Origin: Nocardia suismassiliense
Lineage (GTDB): Bacteria > Actinomycetota > Actinomycetes > Mycobacteriales > Mycobacteriaceae
NCBI RefSeq assembly: GCF_900269665.1
Contig: NZ_LT985361.1
Coordinates: 236,557-300,556, forward strand
Direction of reading: 5' to 3'
DNA length: 64,000 nucleotides
Made by a program: the position numbers and the translations under genes. The notes beneath the pieces were generated by a model that was not told the DNA's origin, made no database searches, and saw only the letters and a program-made list of their open reading frames with translations. Positions 1 to 9,573 of this stretch are shown here, piece by piece. The stretch's first letter is position 1; every line of letters starts with the position of its first letter.

Positions 1-317
1 GCGGACTGATGGGCGCGCTGCGCGGTGCCGCGACCGGGGCACTGACCGGCCAGGGCATGTTCACCACGCAACTGTCCGGGCAGGGCGCCGCCGTCCTGCT
101 GGCGCACGGCGGATTCCTGGAACTGCAAGTGGGCGGCCCGAATCCGATCGTGGTGGACCCGCAGGCGTTCGTCGCCGCGTACGGAAACGTGCAGACCGAG
201 CTGAAGACCGCGCTCAGCTGGCGCGACGCGGTGGGTCGCGGTTCCGGCGAGGCGATGCAATTGCATTGTGTCGGACAGGGTGTCGTGTACGTGCAGGCCT
301 CGGAAGAGAAGTTGTGA
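1..317 (+). CDS. AIM24 family protein, 3' end only
   Basis: The frame is open from the window edge, so the N terminus is missing and the ATG at 9 is probably internal. The visible 104 or so residues are rich in Gly and beta-strand patterns, with a segment resembling the GxGxxxTxxxxGxGxVxL signature of the AIM24 (TIM24) beta-helix fold. Bacterial members have no settled function; in actinobacteria they are often found near TerD genes, as here. The stop lies two bases before the next ATG, so the pair is almost certainly one transcript. Family assignment rests partly on the clearer downstream paralogue. Confidence 0.6.
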   Translation, partial: GLMGALRGAATGALTGQGMFTTQLSGQGAAVLLAHGGFLELQVGGPNPIVVDPQAFVAAYGNVQTELKTALSWRDAVGRGSGEAMQLHCVGQGVVYVQASEEKL

Positions 318-319
318 CC

Positions 320-1084
320 ATGACCGATATCTTGAATCCGATGAATCTCGGTGACAGCGACAATATTCCGGGAAACAGCTACGCCTACTGCATCGACCTG
401 AACAAGCCGTGGTTCATGCGCAAGGGCGCGATGATCGCCTACTACGGCGACATGCGATTCCAGATGCTCACCCATGGCCTGCAGGGCGGGCTGATGCACA
501 TGGTGGCGCAGCAATTCTCGGCGCCGCTGTTCACCGGCGACTATGTGGTGGCCGAGGGGCACGGGAAGCTGATCATCGGTGACCGCGGCTACGACATCAA
601 TTCCTATGACCTCGAGGACAACGGCAACCTCACCATCCGCGCCGCCAACCTGCTGGCGTTCGAGCCGGGCCTGTCGCTGAACCAGTCCATCGTGCCCGGC
701 TTCCTCACCCTGATCGGCACCGGCAAGTTCCTCGCCTCCTCCAACGGCCCGGTCATGTTCGCCGAGCCGCCGCTGCGGGTCGACCCGGAATCGCTGGTCG
801 GCTGGGCCGATTGCCCCTCCCCCAGCCACCACTACGACCAGCGCTGGATCTCCAGCTTCCTGGCCGCGGGCGCCGCGCGCTTCGGCGTCAGCTCCGGCGA
901 GGAACGCCAATTCGATTTCACCGGTGCGGGCACCGTGCTGATCCAGTCCAGCGAGAAGGTGATCAGCGACGCCATGCTGGTCCGCACCATCGAGGGCCAG
1001 CTCCAGAGCGGCATCACACCCACCGGACTGCAACGTCTGCAGGGCGTCATCGCCCAGCAGTTGGGCGGGCAGCAGGGGTACTGA
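320..1084 (+). CDS. AIM24 family protein
   Basis: A 254-residue protein with no signal peptide or membrane segment. It shows the AIM24 pattern: an N-terminal region ending in GDMRFQ, a central GLMHMVAQQF segment with LFTG, and a C-terminal FTGAGTVLIQSSE strand repeat. The fold is a trimeric beta-helix-like barrel; the biochemical role is unknown. The ATG at 320 is preceded by GGAAGAGAAG; a GTG at 314 overlapping the upstream stop is an alternative. It follows another AIM24 gene directly, so the two form a paralogous pair that may act as a heteromer (inference). Confidence 0.8.
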   Translation: MTDILNPMNLGDSDNIPGNSYAYCIDLNKPWFMRKGAMIAYYGDMRFQMLTHGLQGGLMHMVAQQFSAPLFTGDYVVAEGHGKLIIGDRGYDINSYDLEDNGNLTIRAANLLAFEPGLSLNQSIVPGFLTLIGTGKFLASSNGPVMFAEPPLRVDPESLVGWADCPSPSHHYDQRWISSFLAAGAARFGVSSGEERQFDFTGAGTVLIQSSEKVISDAMLVRTIEGQLQSGITPTGLQRLQGVIAQQLGGQQGY

Positions 1085-1165
1085 GTACCCGTGCGCGGCG
1101 GCGCGTCCCGGACTGCGCTACCGTCGGACCAGCTGGCCAGACGTCTGGACAAGGTGGTCGATACC

Positions 1166-2080
1166 GTGGCACGACGTTCGACACTGTTGCGTACTTCGGC
1201 GATCGCGGCTGCCGCGGTCACCAGCGCCGGCCTGGGTCCCGCGGTGGCCGCCGCGCAGCCCGGCGCGCAATATGTCGCGCTCGGTAGTTCTTACGCGGCC
1301 GGCCCGGGGATCGCGCCGGTCGCCGACGCCGGGTGCGCCCGATCCGCGCAGAACTATGCGCGCCTGCTCGCCGACGCGCTCGGGCTCGCGCTCGCCGACG
1401 TCACCTGCTCAGGCGCGACCACGGCCCACGTCCTGGATACTCCGCAGCGACTCCGGGACGGGCGGTCGGTACCGGTGCAGCTCGACGCGGTGACCGCCGA
1501 TACCCGGCTGGTCACCGTCACCATCGGCGGCAACGACCTGCGTCTGGTCGGCACCATGATCACCCAAAGCTGCGGTAACGCTGCCGTCCAGGCGTTTTCG
1601 CTGCCCACGGCGGCGGCCGATGTGGTGACCCGCGGGTGCGCGCTCGGCGGGGGCGATATCGCTGGGCCGTCGATGGATACGGATTACGGTCGGGTCGAGC
1701 AGGCGCTGGTGCGTATCGCCGACGCGGTGCATGCCAAGGCACCAAATGCCCGCGTGCTGTTCGTCGACTACCTGCCCGTCGTCGACCGCGAAGCCACCGC
1801 ATGCGCCGCTGTGCCCCTGCAACCGCATCAGGCGAGCACCGCGCGTGCAGGTTATGACGGGCTGCTCGCCGCGACCGCCCGCGCGGCCCGGTCGGCGGGC
1901 GCCGACCTCATCGAGGTCGACCAAACCCACACACCGTGCACACCCACCCCGTGGGTCACCGGTTTCGCCGACCCCTTCACCCGCACACCGGATCTCGCCG
2001 CCGTCATGAGCTCGTACCATCCCAACCTCGACGGCATGACCGCCATCGCCGAGCAGATCGCAGGCCTGATCAGCAGGTAG
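1166..2080 (+). CDS. Secreted SGNH/GDSL-type hydrolase
   Basis: A 304-residue exported esterase or lipase. From the GTG at 1166 the protein opens with an Arg-rich start, an Ala-rich hydrophobic core and an AVAAA-type cleavage region. AAGGTGG at 1151-1157 is well spaced for this start; an upstream GTG at 1091 would spoil the signal peptide. The nucleophile block is GSSYAAGPG (Ser in a GDSL-like GSS), followed by the GGND block and a C-terminal YHPN block that supplies the catalytic His. Several Cys residues (ADAGCA, DVTCS, TQSCG, TRGCA, TACAA, HTPC) suggest disulfides, as in Streptomyces and mycobacterial secreted SGNH lipases. The substrate is not evident. Confidence 0.88.
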   Translation: MARRSTLLRTSAIAAAAVTSAGLGPAVAAAQPGAQYVALGSSYAAGPGIAPVADAGCARSAQNYARLLADALGLALADVTCSGATTAHVLDTPQRLRDGRSVPVQLDAVTADTRLVTVTIGGNDLRLVGTMITQSCGNAAVQAFSLPTAAADVVTRGCALGGGDIAGPSMDTDYGRVEQALVRIADAVHAKAPNARVLFVDYLPVVDREATACAAVPLQPHQASTARAGYDGLLAATARAARSAGADLIEVDQTHTPCTPTPWVTGFADPFTRTPDLAAVMSSYHPNLDGMTAIAEQIAGLISR

Positions 2081-2201
2081 CCGCCCGCAGGTGGCGGCGG
2101 CCGAACGACCCGCGGTCATCCTTCGGATCGTCCGTTCGATGGACTCGGTGGCGCTCGGGGCGGGGTTAGTTTCCCGGCAGGACTTCGTGCTGGGAGGCGC
2201 C

Positions 2202-2684
2202 ATGAGTGTGGGATTGCTGCTCGTCATCATCGTGGGGGCGATCGTGCTGATCGTGAAGCGGTTCCAGGGGGAACCGGTGGACGCGCGTGACACGTTTCTG
2301 ACGCCGTTGATCCTGGTGGGGGTCGGGATTTACAGCGTCACCAGGGTCGAGGGGCTCAGTGGCGTCGACCTCACCTGGTTGGTGATCGGTGGCGTGGTGG
2401 GCATCGCGTTCGGCGCGGTGCGTGGCACCACGACGGTGCTCTTCGAGCGGGACGGACATCTCTGGCAGCGCTACACCGCGAAAACCCTTGGCGTCTGGGC
2501 GGCTTCGGCGGCGGTGGGGTTCGGCATCAACGCCCTCGGCAGCACCATGGGGATGCAGCACGACGCCAAACCCCTCACCCTGTCGATCGGTATCGGCATG
2601 CTCGGTGAGATGTGCACGCTGGGACTGCGCGCGCTGTCGACCGGTATTCCGTTCGCGCCGGACAAAAAGGCAGCCCGGCCCTAG
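2202..2684 (+). CDS. Small multi-pass membrane protein (DUF1453/CcdC-like)
   Basis: A 160-residue hydrophobic protein with about four predicted membrane spans: an N-terminal LLLVIIVGAIVLIV helix, one around PLILVGVGIYSV, one around WLVIGGVVGIAFG, and one or two later. A loop with RGTTTVLFERDG resembles the arginine-containing loop of DUF1453 (CcdC-like) proteins. GGGAGG at 2192-2197 fixes the ATG at 2202; the upstream in-frame extension looks non-coding. It converges on the epimerase gene with only three bases between stops and no visible terminator. Function unknown; the family call is moderate. Confidence 0.65.
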   Translation: MSVGLLLVIIVGAIVLIVKRFQGEPVDARDTFLTPLILVGVGIYSVTRVEGLSGVDLTWLVIGGVVGIAFGAVRGTTTVLFERDGHLWQRYTAKTLGVWAASAAVGFGINALGSTMGMQHDAKPLTLSIGIGMLGEMCTLGLRALSTGIPFAPDKKAARP

Positions 2685-2687
2685 ACG

Positions 2688-3593
2688 TCATGACCTCTCG
2701 GCCCATCCAGCGCGCAGGATCGTAGCTACTTCGGATTTCGTTGCTTGCCAACCTAATTCACGATGCGCGCGATCGCTGTCGCTGACCAGCCGCAGGGGCT
2801 CCTGCGCCGCAGGCCGATGCTCTACGGGTATGGTCCGACCGGTCAACCGGCTGGCTTCGGCGACGAGTTCAGCGACACTGGTGCCACTGCCGCTGCCGAT
2901 GTTGTACCGGCGGCACGCACCACGCTCGGGCAGGTGGGCGACCGCCGCCGCGAAAGCTGTTGCGGCATCCTCGATATGCACATAGTCGCGCACCGCGGTG
3001 CCATCACCGTTGATGGTCAGGCAAGGCTCGTCGCCCGCCGCCACCGCGAGGACGCGCGGCACGATCCTGGTCGGGTCCGGGTCGGCGCCGCCCGCGATAT
3101 TGAACAGCCGCAACACCACTGCCGCGAGTTGACCGGTCGCCGCCTGCGCGGCGATCACCGATTCGGCGGCCGCCTTGCTGGCCGCGTACGGATGCGGCGG
3201 ACGGTCCGGCAGCTCCTCCGGCATCGGCTGCCGGTCCGGCGTGCCGTAGATCGACGCGGTGGACGCGAAGACCAGCCCGCCCACCTGCGCCGCGGCCATC
3301 GCACGCAGCAGCGCGACCGTGCCACCGACATTCACCGCGAAGTAGCGCAGCGGATCGTCGACGGATTCGCGGACGCGAGTGAGCCCGGCCAGATGACACA
3401 CCACATCGATGTCGCGGACCGCCGCGGCCAAGGACTCGGGGTCGAGCAAGTCGGCAGTACGAACCGGACCTGCCCCCGCCGTCCCCGCGCCACGCACCAG
3501 CCCGATCACCTCGTGCCCGCTGACCCGCAGCTGCTCGACGACGGCACCGCCGAGGTAGCCGTTCGCACCTGTCACCAATACCCGCACCCGCAC
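2688..3593 (-). CDS. NAD-dependent epimerase/dehydratase (extended SDR)
   Basis: A 301-residue extended short-chain dehydrogenase. The N terminus carries the Rossmann motif TGANGYLGG (residues 8-16), followed by an acidic DLLD segment and a CHLAG strand. The catalytic Tyr and Lys are in PYAASK (Y136, K140), with the active-site Ser in STASIYG. The C-terminal part with YNIGSGSGTSV is typical of nucleotide-sugar epimerases such as GalE or UDP-glucuronate epimerases, so the likely role is sugar-nucleotide remodelling. The start is GTG. No sugar gene flanks it, so the substrate cannot be named. Confidence 0.85.
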   Translation of the reverse strand: MRVRVLVTGANGYLGGAVVEQLRVSGHEVIGLVRGAGTAGAGPVRTADLLDPESLAAAVRDIDVVCHLAGLTRVRESVDDPLRYFAVNVGGTVALLRAMAAAQVGGLVFASTASIYGTPDRQPMPEELPDRPPHPYAASKAAAESVIAAQAATGQLAAVVLRLFNIAGGADPDPTRIVPRVLAVAAGDEPCLTINGDGTAVRDYVHIEDAATAFAAAVAHLPERGACRRYNIGSGSGTSVAELVAEASRLTGRTIPVEHRPAAQEPLRLVSDSDRAHRELGWQATKSEVATILRAGWAERS

Positions 3594-3639
3594 ATTGTCG
3601 GGTGCCGTAGCGCGCGGTCGGCCACCGGGCCGATCGGAC

Positions 3640-4482
3640 CTACTCAGCCGACGGTGCGCCCTTGATGAACCAGTTGATGATCTCCTCGCCTGCGAGGATG
3701 CCGGTGGCCCGGGTGATAGTGAGGTTGGGGTGCGTCCAGTTTAGGTGTTCGAGTTCGCCGTGCCGTGGGCGGATGGCGTAGTCGGCGGCGCGCAGCATCT
3801 CGGCGTCGAGGGCGCCGTCGCCCGCGGCGAAAGTCTCGGCCTCGGTGGCGAGTTCGCCGGACGCGAGCAGGCGACGGCGGACCTCGGCGACGGCGTGGCT
3901 CTTGCAAACGACATCGGGCATCGAGTAGATCTTGCGGCCCTGCTGGGAGGCGGACCAGCCGCGAGCCCGGCACCAGGCGTCCCACTCGGCCAGGAAGCCG
4001 GCCGGAACTTCCTTGGGGCGCACGACCAGATAGCAGAAGAGGTCGTCGGCCTCGCGGAACTTGGTGACCCACGAATCGTCGATGCGGGCCCGGAGTTCGG
4101 CGGTGACCTCGGAGAGCGTCGCGCCGCCCGCACGGACCTTGGCGTCGATGTCGATGCGCCAGCGCAGATCGGGCACGCCGTCGACCAGGATGTTGCCGCC
4201 GTTGCTGGTGATGGCGTAACGCCATGGTGCACCGGGCAATTGGATGCGGGTGAACTGCTTGATGGTGCGGGTGGTCGTCGGGATGACCGCGGCGGGCTCG
4301 GTGAGGGTCTGCATCCGCAGCGCGGCGGCGGTCGTCATGAACGACAGCGGCGCACCCTCGAGATGTTCCACGCAGACGGTCGGCACGTCGGCGGCCGCGC
4401 TGAAGGCATTGCGCGAGTAGATCATTGTCCGGTCCAGGTCGGTGGCGACCAGCGTGCGTCTTCGGGGTCTTCGTAGCTCCAT
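3640..4482 (-). CDS. HAD-superfamily phosphatase of the Ter-associated operon
   Basis: A 280-residue HAD hydrolase. The nucleophile motif is ATDLDRTMIYS near the N terminus (DxDxT/DRT type), with a TSNGG second motif and a C-terminal AAGDGALDAEML acidic motif, giving a complete HAD active site of the Cof type. Its start ATG overlaps the TGA of the upstream 834-residue gene by one base (TGATG), implying translational coupling. Comparative work on Ter systems places such phosphatases with PRTase, lyase and TerD genes in a proposed pathway for a nucleoside-like metabolite, so it probably dephosphorylates an intermediate of that pathway (inference). Confidence 0.85.
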   Translation of the reverse strand: MELRRPRRRTLVATDLDRTMIYSRNAFSAAADVPTVCVEHLEGAPLSFMTTAAALRMQTLTEPAAVIPTTTRTIKQFTRIQLPGAPWRYAITSNGGNILVDGVPDLRWRIDIDAKVRAGGATLSEVTAELRARIDDSWVTKFREADDLFCYLVVRPKEVPAGFLAEWDAWCRARGWSASQQGRKIYSMPDVVCKSHAVAEVRRRLLASGELATEAETFAAGDGALDAEMLRAADYAIRPRHGELEHLNWTHPNLTITRATGILAGEEIINWFIKGAPSAE

Positions 4483-6986
4483 CACGGCTGCTGCACGTCC
4501 TTGATCAGTCCCATACACGAGTAGGCCAGGTCGGGCACGACCTCGACCGGCACGCCGCGGGCCGCGGCGAGCAAACGAATGTGCGCGTGTTCGGGCGCCT
4601 CGGCGTCGCGCACCAGCACCAGCCACGGCATCCGCCGCAGCAGTACCCGGGTGGTCTCGCCGACGCCGGGCTTCACGAAGTTCACACTGGCGACGCCGTA
4701 TTCGGCGCGGACCTGCTCGACCGAGGCCCAGCCCGCCCAGGTCGGCGTGCGATCGCTGTCCCGAACGGCCGCTACCGCCGCGGGCACCCGAGAACGGACG
4801 GCATCGAAGGCGGCAGTCACCGTATCGATCAGGCGCTGTGAGACATCGTCGTCCGCGAGTTCGCGGTAGTACTTGGCCCCGTGGAACTCACCGGGACCGA
4901 TCAGCGTGTCGTTCAGCACCGTGCGGGAAACCAGGCCGGACACTGTCGAATTCAGGCAGGCGGACGCGATCAGGAAGTCGTCGCGCGTGCCGTAGGTACG
5001 GACGCAGTGGCCCGGGTCGGCGAGCACGGCGAGCTCGTCGTTGAACCGCGCACCGCCCGCCGCGTGGTACGCGTCGAGGGCTTCGGTGAGCTCGCGCGTG
5101 ATGGCACCCTTGCCGGTCCAGCCGTCCACGAACACGATCGAAGACGGATCATGATGGCGCGCAAGGTAATCCAGCGCGACAGCATCGATACCGCGATCCC
5201 GCACGATGGAGACCGCGTAGTGCGGCACGTCCAGGCTCCCGGCGGCCCGCCCGGAGCGCAACCAGCGCCGCATGAGAATGCCGATCGGCGTGCCCGCCCG
5301 GGCCAGCGACACCAGCACGATGTCGTCACCGCGTTCGGCCACCACGAGTTCGGCGACGGTCGCCACGGCCAGCGCCAGCCGTTCGGCACTGTCGGCGAGC
5401 ACCTCGTCGAACAGCGAACGGTACGCGGCGTCGGGCTGGTACTCGATCGGCAGCGACTCCGCGTAGTGCGCGGCACCGGACTGGATGCGTCGCTCCCGCT
5501 CGGCCACATCGGCCTCGAGGTCGACGTCGGACAGATCCTTCAACAGCCACGAAACATCGTCGGCCGCATAAGAACCGAAGTCGGGGCCGTGCAGCGGTTC
5601 GGGCAGTGCGCGCGCCACCGCGGCGCCACCGCGCGCGGCATGCAATGCGCGGGGATCGGCACCGGGGATCACCGCGACGAGCACATCGGCACCGGAGGCG
5701 GTCAGGACATCGACGAGCCCACCGTCCGCGACGAGCGCCGCGGTATCGGCGGGCGGGGCGATGACGACGACCAGCACCGGATCAACGGACTCGGCCACCG
5801 GCGCGGCGCCGTCGGGCTGACCGGAGAACTCCGCCGTCCAGTGCGCGTTGTACAGGTAGCGCGGCGCTTCCTGATCCGATTCCGGTGCGGTGAAACGGAA
5901 TCCGCGACGCAGCGGGTAGCCGGGCTCGTCCAGCACGTAGGCCGGTGACCGCGTGGTGGTCTGGTAGCGAGTCGGCGTGCCGGAATCGGCCAGCTCCGCC
6001 GCGAGCCGCAGCGGCAGATACATCAGCTCCTCGTGCGCGAGCACGATCACGGGCCGTCCGGGGAATGCCAGCTCGAGCCGGGATCGCAGCACCTCGTGCG
6101 CGGCCGCGACGGCCGCGTCGAACACGGTGAGGTCAGCGCGCAGAATCCCGTGCCTGCCACCCTCGGGCACCGTCGCGGGCCAAGGCAGCTCGATCCGTTC
6201 GGACGAGCCGCGCTGTGCGGCAACGGGATTCAGGTCAGGTTCCGGCAGCTCTGCGACCGCGTCGACCAGACCGTCGGGCAGCACGGTGCGCCCCGACGCC
6301 AGGCAGACGGTCTCGATACTGACTCCCAGCTCGGCGGCCGCCTTGTCGAAGGCGAGGCGATCGGCTTCCAGGCGCATATCCACCAGCGAGGCGAGCAGGT
6401 AACGCGAGCGCGGCGAGAAGGCATGCAGGGCCCGAATCGCGTCGAGTGCTGTTGCGCCAGTTGAGATTTCATCGTCGACCAGCACCAGTGGAAGGTCGTT
6501 CACGAAGATATCGGCGGGCACGGGTTGCAGCAGGTGCGAGGTGGCGTGCGAGTGCCCCTCCTCGAAGCCGGTGAGAGTCTGCGCCTCGGCGACATCACGC
6601 CGCGTCGAGTGCAGATAGCCGACCGCGCCGATCCGCGCCGCCACGCAATGCCCGAGCCCCGTCGCGGTTTCGGCGAAACCGAGCACCAGCGCCTCGCGGT
6701 CAGCGAGCAGCTCGCGCACCAGATCACCGAGCCGGTTCCCGCCGTCGAGCACCACTCGCGGGTCGGTCGGCAGATGCTTACCGAGCACGGTGGACACCAG
6801 CAGATGCGCGCGCCGCGGATTGCGGCGCAGGCCGGGCTGGATCAGCTCCGCGATCGCCAGCTCGGCGGGCAGCGCACTGGCCTGCCCGGTATCGATGGCG
6901 CCATACGACTCTTCGTGATGCAGTCGAAGACCGAGAGTTTTTGTCGCCCAGGGAATTCCGACAATATCCAGCGCAGCGCCGGTCAT
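4482..6986 (-). CDS. PRTase_2 - TRSP - StiP/PRTase_1 - PELOTA fusion protein
   Basis: An 834-residue cytoplasmic protein that fuses modules usually seen in separate genes. Residues 1-250 are a phosphoribosyltransferase domain with GFAETATGLG (103-112) and the PRPP-binding loop VDDEISTGAT (170-179). Residues 265-470 match the TRSP domain, including TTTRSPAYVLD with the eponymous TRSP at 345-348. Residues 470-735 match the StiP/PRTase_1 family (SLARAGTPIG at 560, FVDGWTGKGAIT at 619). Residues 755-834 look like the PELOTA RNA-binding domain, ending in HIRLLAAARGVPV and CMGLIK. Known Ter-associated families propose ribosylation of a base-like precursor. It overlaps the upstream lyase gene by four bases (ATGA) and the HAD gene by one. 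Confidence 0.88.
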   Translation of the reverse strand: MTGAALDIVGIPWATKTLGLRLHHEESYGAIDTGQASALPAELAIAELIQPGLRRNPRRAHLLVSTVLGKHLPTDPRVVLDGGNRLGDLVRELLADREALVLGFAETATGLGHCVAARIGAVGYLHSTRRDVAEAQTLTGFEEGHSHATSHLLQPVPADIFVNDLPLVLVDDEISTGATALDAIRALHAFSPRSRYLLASLVDMRLEADRLAFDKAAAELGVSIETVCLASGRTVLPDGLVDAVAELPEPDLNPVAAQRGSSERIELPWPATVPEGGRHGILRADLTVFDAAVAAAHEVLRSRLELAFPGRPVIVLAHEELMYLPLRLAAELADSGTPTRYQTTTRSPAYVLDEPGYPLRRGFRFTAPESDQEAPRYLYNAHWTAEFSGQPDGAAPVAESVDPVLVVVIAPPADTAALVADGGLVDVLTASGADVLVAVIPGADPRALHAARGGAAVARALPEPLHGPDFGSYAADDVSWLLKDLSDVDLEADVAERERRIQSGAAHYAESLPIEYQPDAAYRSLFDEVLADSAERLALAVATVAELVVAERGDDIVLVSLARAGTPIGILMRRWLRSGRAAGSLDVPHYAVSIVRDRGIDAVALDYLARHHDPSSIVFVDGWTGKGAITRELTEALDAYHAAGGARFNDELAVLADPGHCVRTYGTRDDFLIASACLNSTVSGLVSRTVLNDTLIGPGEFHGAKYYRELADDDVSQRLIDTVTAAFDAVRSRVPAAVAAVRDSDRTPTWAGWASVEQVRAEYGVASVNFVKPGVGETTRVLLRRMPWLVLVRDAEAPEHAHIRLLAAARGVPVEVVPDLAYSCMGLIKDVQQP

Positions 6987-8197
6987 ACCGTTACCAACGC
7001 CGTCAACAAATCCACGAACGAAACTCCCTTATTCGCCACACCGAAAACTCGCGCCCGCAACAGCGTCTGCCGCGCCCAACTACGGTGCGGGCGCATTTCA
7101 TTCATCTTGTTCCGATAGCCCGACGCCGCGACACCGCCGACATCGACCTGCAGAATGTCCAACGCGTCGGAGTACTCCTCATGCGTCACCACCGACAGCG
7201 CGTGCACCGCCGCCACATGCGACGGATGGATCACCGTTTTGCCCTGGATCCCGTTGGCCCGATCGAGCGTGATCTCCCGCAGCAGACCGTCGAGGTCCCG
7301 GCTCACCAGGTACTGCCGGAACGGCACCGCGTCGGACTCCTCGAACGGCGCGGTGCGCAGTAACGGCCGGAACATCCGCTCGTGATCGGCGAAGTACTCC
7401 CAAACCGGCCCGGTGATCACGAAACCGGTCCCGTCCGCCCGGCCCAAGTAGTTCACGATGTCGGCGATCACGTCGGCGACCACCCGCACGTCGTAGATCG
7501 TCAGATCCCGGTCCCGCCGAATACCGAACGTCGAGCACATGTCGGTAGCGCCGACCCGCACCGCGAGCACCCGCTCCCGATGCTCGGCCAGCAGCTCCGC
7601 GATCAGCGTCAGCTCCTGGTCGCGCGTCTGCCGGTGCACCAGCCCCGCCGATTCGAGCACCGGCATGCCGTAGATGGGCCTGCCCAGCCGCTGCATCGCC
7701 GCCGCCAGCGCGGCCAGATATTTCGGCCCCGTCGTGCTGTCGAACTTGGGAAATACGAAGCCGGTCAGCACCGCGGCGCCCGCGCCCAACTGCTCGACGA
7801 TCTCGGTGATCGTGTCCGCGTCGCGGACCCGGACGAACAGCAGCGGGTTCGAATCGCCGTTGGCCGCCAACAGGTTCAGCGTGTCCACGGTCTGCCGTTT
7901 GGCCAGCTCGACCTCGTGATCGGCGACCGCGTCTTCCAGATCGATCACCATCGAGCACACGCCGCGTTCGGCGCGTTTGCTGATGGTCAGGGCCAGATCC
8001 GGCCGGGTGGCCGGTGCGTACAGCGTCGCGCCGAGGCCGACGGCCAGTAGTTCCCGATCGGTGTAGTCGTCTCCGAACGGCTCCGGCTCGCGGTGGAACA
8101 GATCGCGCGCCTCCGGTCCGTGCAGCTGCCGGAAATGCCGCAGCGGCATGCGCTTCCGCAGGGAAACCTCCCGCTGGACGGCGATGCCTGCGGTCAT
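6983..8197 (-). CDS. HpcH/HpaI-CitE family aldolase/lyase of the Ter operon
   Basis: A 404-residue protein of the phosphoenolpyruvate/pyruvate TIM-barrel superfamily. The core shows SMVIDLEDAVAD (metal and CoA-region acidic residues), LFVRVRDAD, GFVFPKF, YGMPVLES and a C-terminal GKTVIHPSHV block, all typical of citrate-lyase beta-like aldolases. It is longer than the usual 280-300 residues, with an extra N-terminal segment of about 50 residues. Ter-associated CitE-like proteins are a known subfamily predicted to make or trim the side chain of the metabolite. It lies 13 bases after the coiled-coil gene and overlaps the next gene by four bases. Confidence 0.86.
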   Translation of the reverse strand: MTAGIAVQREVSLRKRMPLRHFRQLHGPEARDLFHREPEPFGDDYTDRELLAVGLGATLYAPATRPDLALTISKRAERGVCSMVIDLEDAVADHEVELAKRQTVDTLNLLAANGDSNPLLFVRVRDADTITEIVEQLGAGAAVLTGFVFPKFDSTTGPKYLAALAAAMQRLGRPIYGMPVLESAGLVHRQTRDQELTLIAELLAEHRERVLAVRVGATDMCSTFGIRRDRDLTIYDVRVVADVIADIVNYLGRADGTGFVITGPVWEYFADHERMFRPLLRTAPFEESDAVPFRQYLVSRDLDGLLREITLDRANGIQGKTVIHPSHVAAVHALSVVTHEEYSDALDILQVDVGGVAASGYRNKMNEMRPHRSWARQTLLRARVFGVANKGVSFVDLLTALVTV

Positions 8198-8210
8198 CGT
8201 TTTCCCACCC

Positions 8211-9428
8211 TCATTCTCGTCGTGGTCCTGCTTGTTTTCTCATTCGATCCACTACCCCGGCTATGAAGTCGGTGATGGTATCCAGCTCCACCACATAGGC
8301 CCAGTAGTTCGGGTGCCTACCTGTCAGTGTTTCGCTGATCCGGTCGATCCGTGCGGCCTGCGCATCCAGCACAGAGCCCCATTCGGTGACGAGCCCGCGA
8401 CTCACCGCGAGCATTTGGGCGTCCCGCAGCCGAAATCGTACGGCCTTGGCTTTCTCTTGCGGGTCGGACCGTACTTCACGCAACGTGGCGAGCCGTTTGG
8501 TGACGGCGTCGACCCGCTGCTCGGCCTCTGTCAGATACCCGCGGGCGGATGTGGTCAGATCAAGTGCAATCTCCGGGTTGTGCTCCGCCGCTGCCGCGCG
8601 CGCCCGGCCCAGGGCGGCCTCCGCGGCATCGATGGCTCGCTGGCTTTCCCGCTCATTGTCAGCTAAGTCGGCCGAACTCGCAGCGTTGAATTCGCGCAGC
8701 AGGCTCGAGTACGCCGGTGCGAGGCCCTCGGCCTTGGTCCGCGCGGCGGCCAGCCTGGTGCTGACCGAGGAGATCGCGGTCTTCGCGGCCGTGGCCCGGG
8801 TCGGCGCCTGCGTCAACGCGTCCGCCAACCTCTTTGTCGCCGCCTCCAGCCGGTTCGCGGCCTCGCGCACCGCGGCGGCGGACGCGCCCGGACCCAGGGC
8901 TTCCAATGTGATGAGAGCCTCATCGACGGCCGCGGTGTGTGCGCGCACCGAGGGGTAGTTCGCGTACTCGGATTCGGCGGCCTGCCCGCGCACCCCAGCC
9001 GCGGTGACCTTGACCTGGTGGGCCAGCTGCGGCACGGTGCCGAGGATCGCGACGGCCTGCTCGAGCTGGGCCTGATGGCGGCGGTAGAACTCGTCGACGG
9101 CACGGGCCGCGTCGGTCAGTTGCCTCGTCACGGTCGCGGTCTGCTGTGGGCCCTGCGCCTGCGGGGTTCCCTCGCGTTCGGCCTGGTCGAGCTGCTCAGT
9201 CAGCGCCACGTAGGCGCCCGCGGCGTCGTAGCAACGGCCGCGCACCGGCTCCCAGGCCGCGGCCATTCTGCGGTCCGGGAACACCTCCTCGGCCGCGTGC
9301 ACCGCCGCCTCGGCCGCGCTCTGGCGCTGGTCCATGTCGAGGAACGCGGACGCGAGCGACGCTCGCGCCTGCTCGATCCATTCGTTGTTCCCGGACGAAC
9401 GGAACCAACCACGCCTACGACCCGCCAC
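8211..9428 (-). CDS. Ter-associated alpha-helical coiled-coil protein
   Basis: A 405-residue protein made almost entirely of Ala-, Glu- and Arg-rich helices (for example AAEAAVHAAEEV, AAEAALGRARAAAAE), with no signal peptide or membrane span. It is the first gene of the minus-strand Ter operon and its GTG start faces terD across a 145-base shared regulatory region. Long helical proteins in this position accompany PRTase/lyase/HAD/TerD clusters in other actinobacteria; they may act as scaffolds or membrane-stress sensors, but no activity is known. The starting residues MAGRRRGWFRS are positively charged and might contact lipid or nucleic acid. Confidence 0.75.
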   Translation of the reverse strand: MAGRRRGWFRSSGNNEWIEQARASLASAFLDMDQRQSAAEAAVHAAEEVFPDRRMAAAWEPVRGRCYDAAGAYVALTEQLDQAEREGTPQAQGPQQTATVTRQLTDAARAVDEFYRRHQAQLEQAVAILGTVPQLAHQVKVTAAGVRGQAAESEYANYPSVRAHTAAVDEALITLEALGPGASAAAVREAANRLEAATKRLADALTQAPTRATAAKTAISSVSTRLAAARTKAEGLAPAYSSLLREFNAASSADLADNERESQRAIDAAEAALGRARAAAAEHNPEIALDLTTSARGYLTEAEQRVDAVTKRLATLREVRSDPQEKAKAVRFRLRDAQMLAVSRGLVTEWGSVLDAQAARIDRISETLTGRHPNYWAYVVELDTITDFIAGVVDRMRKQAGPRRE

Positions 9429-9573
9429 GCCCCGATCTTAGAGATCTCTCGTGTTCACCGAGGGTTCTGCGGGTTCCTACGCAAGTTCGCGGAAACCTAC
9501 TACTGTCGTAAGGCGTACCCGGCGATTCGGACATGCTGGGAACCAATGACGGACTATTGAAAGGGAATCCCGC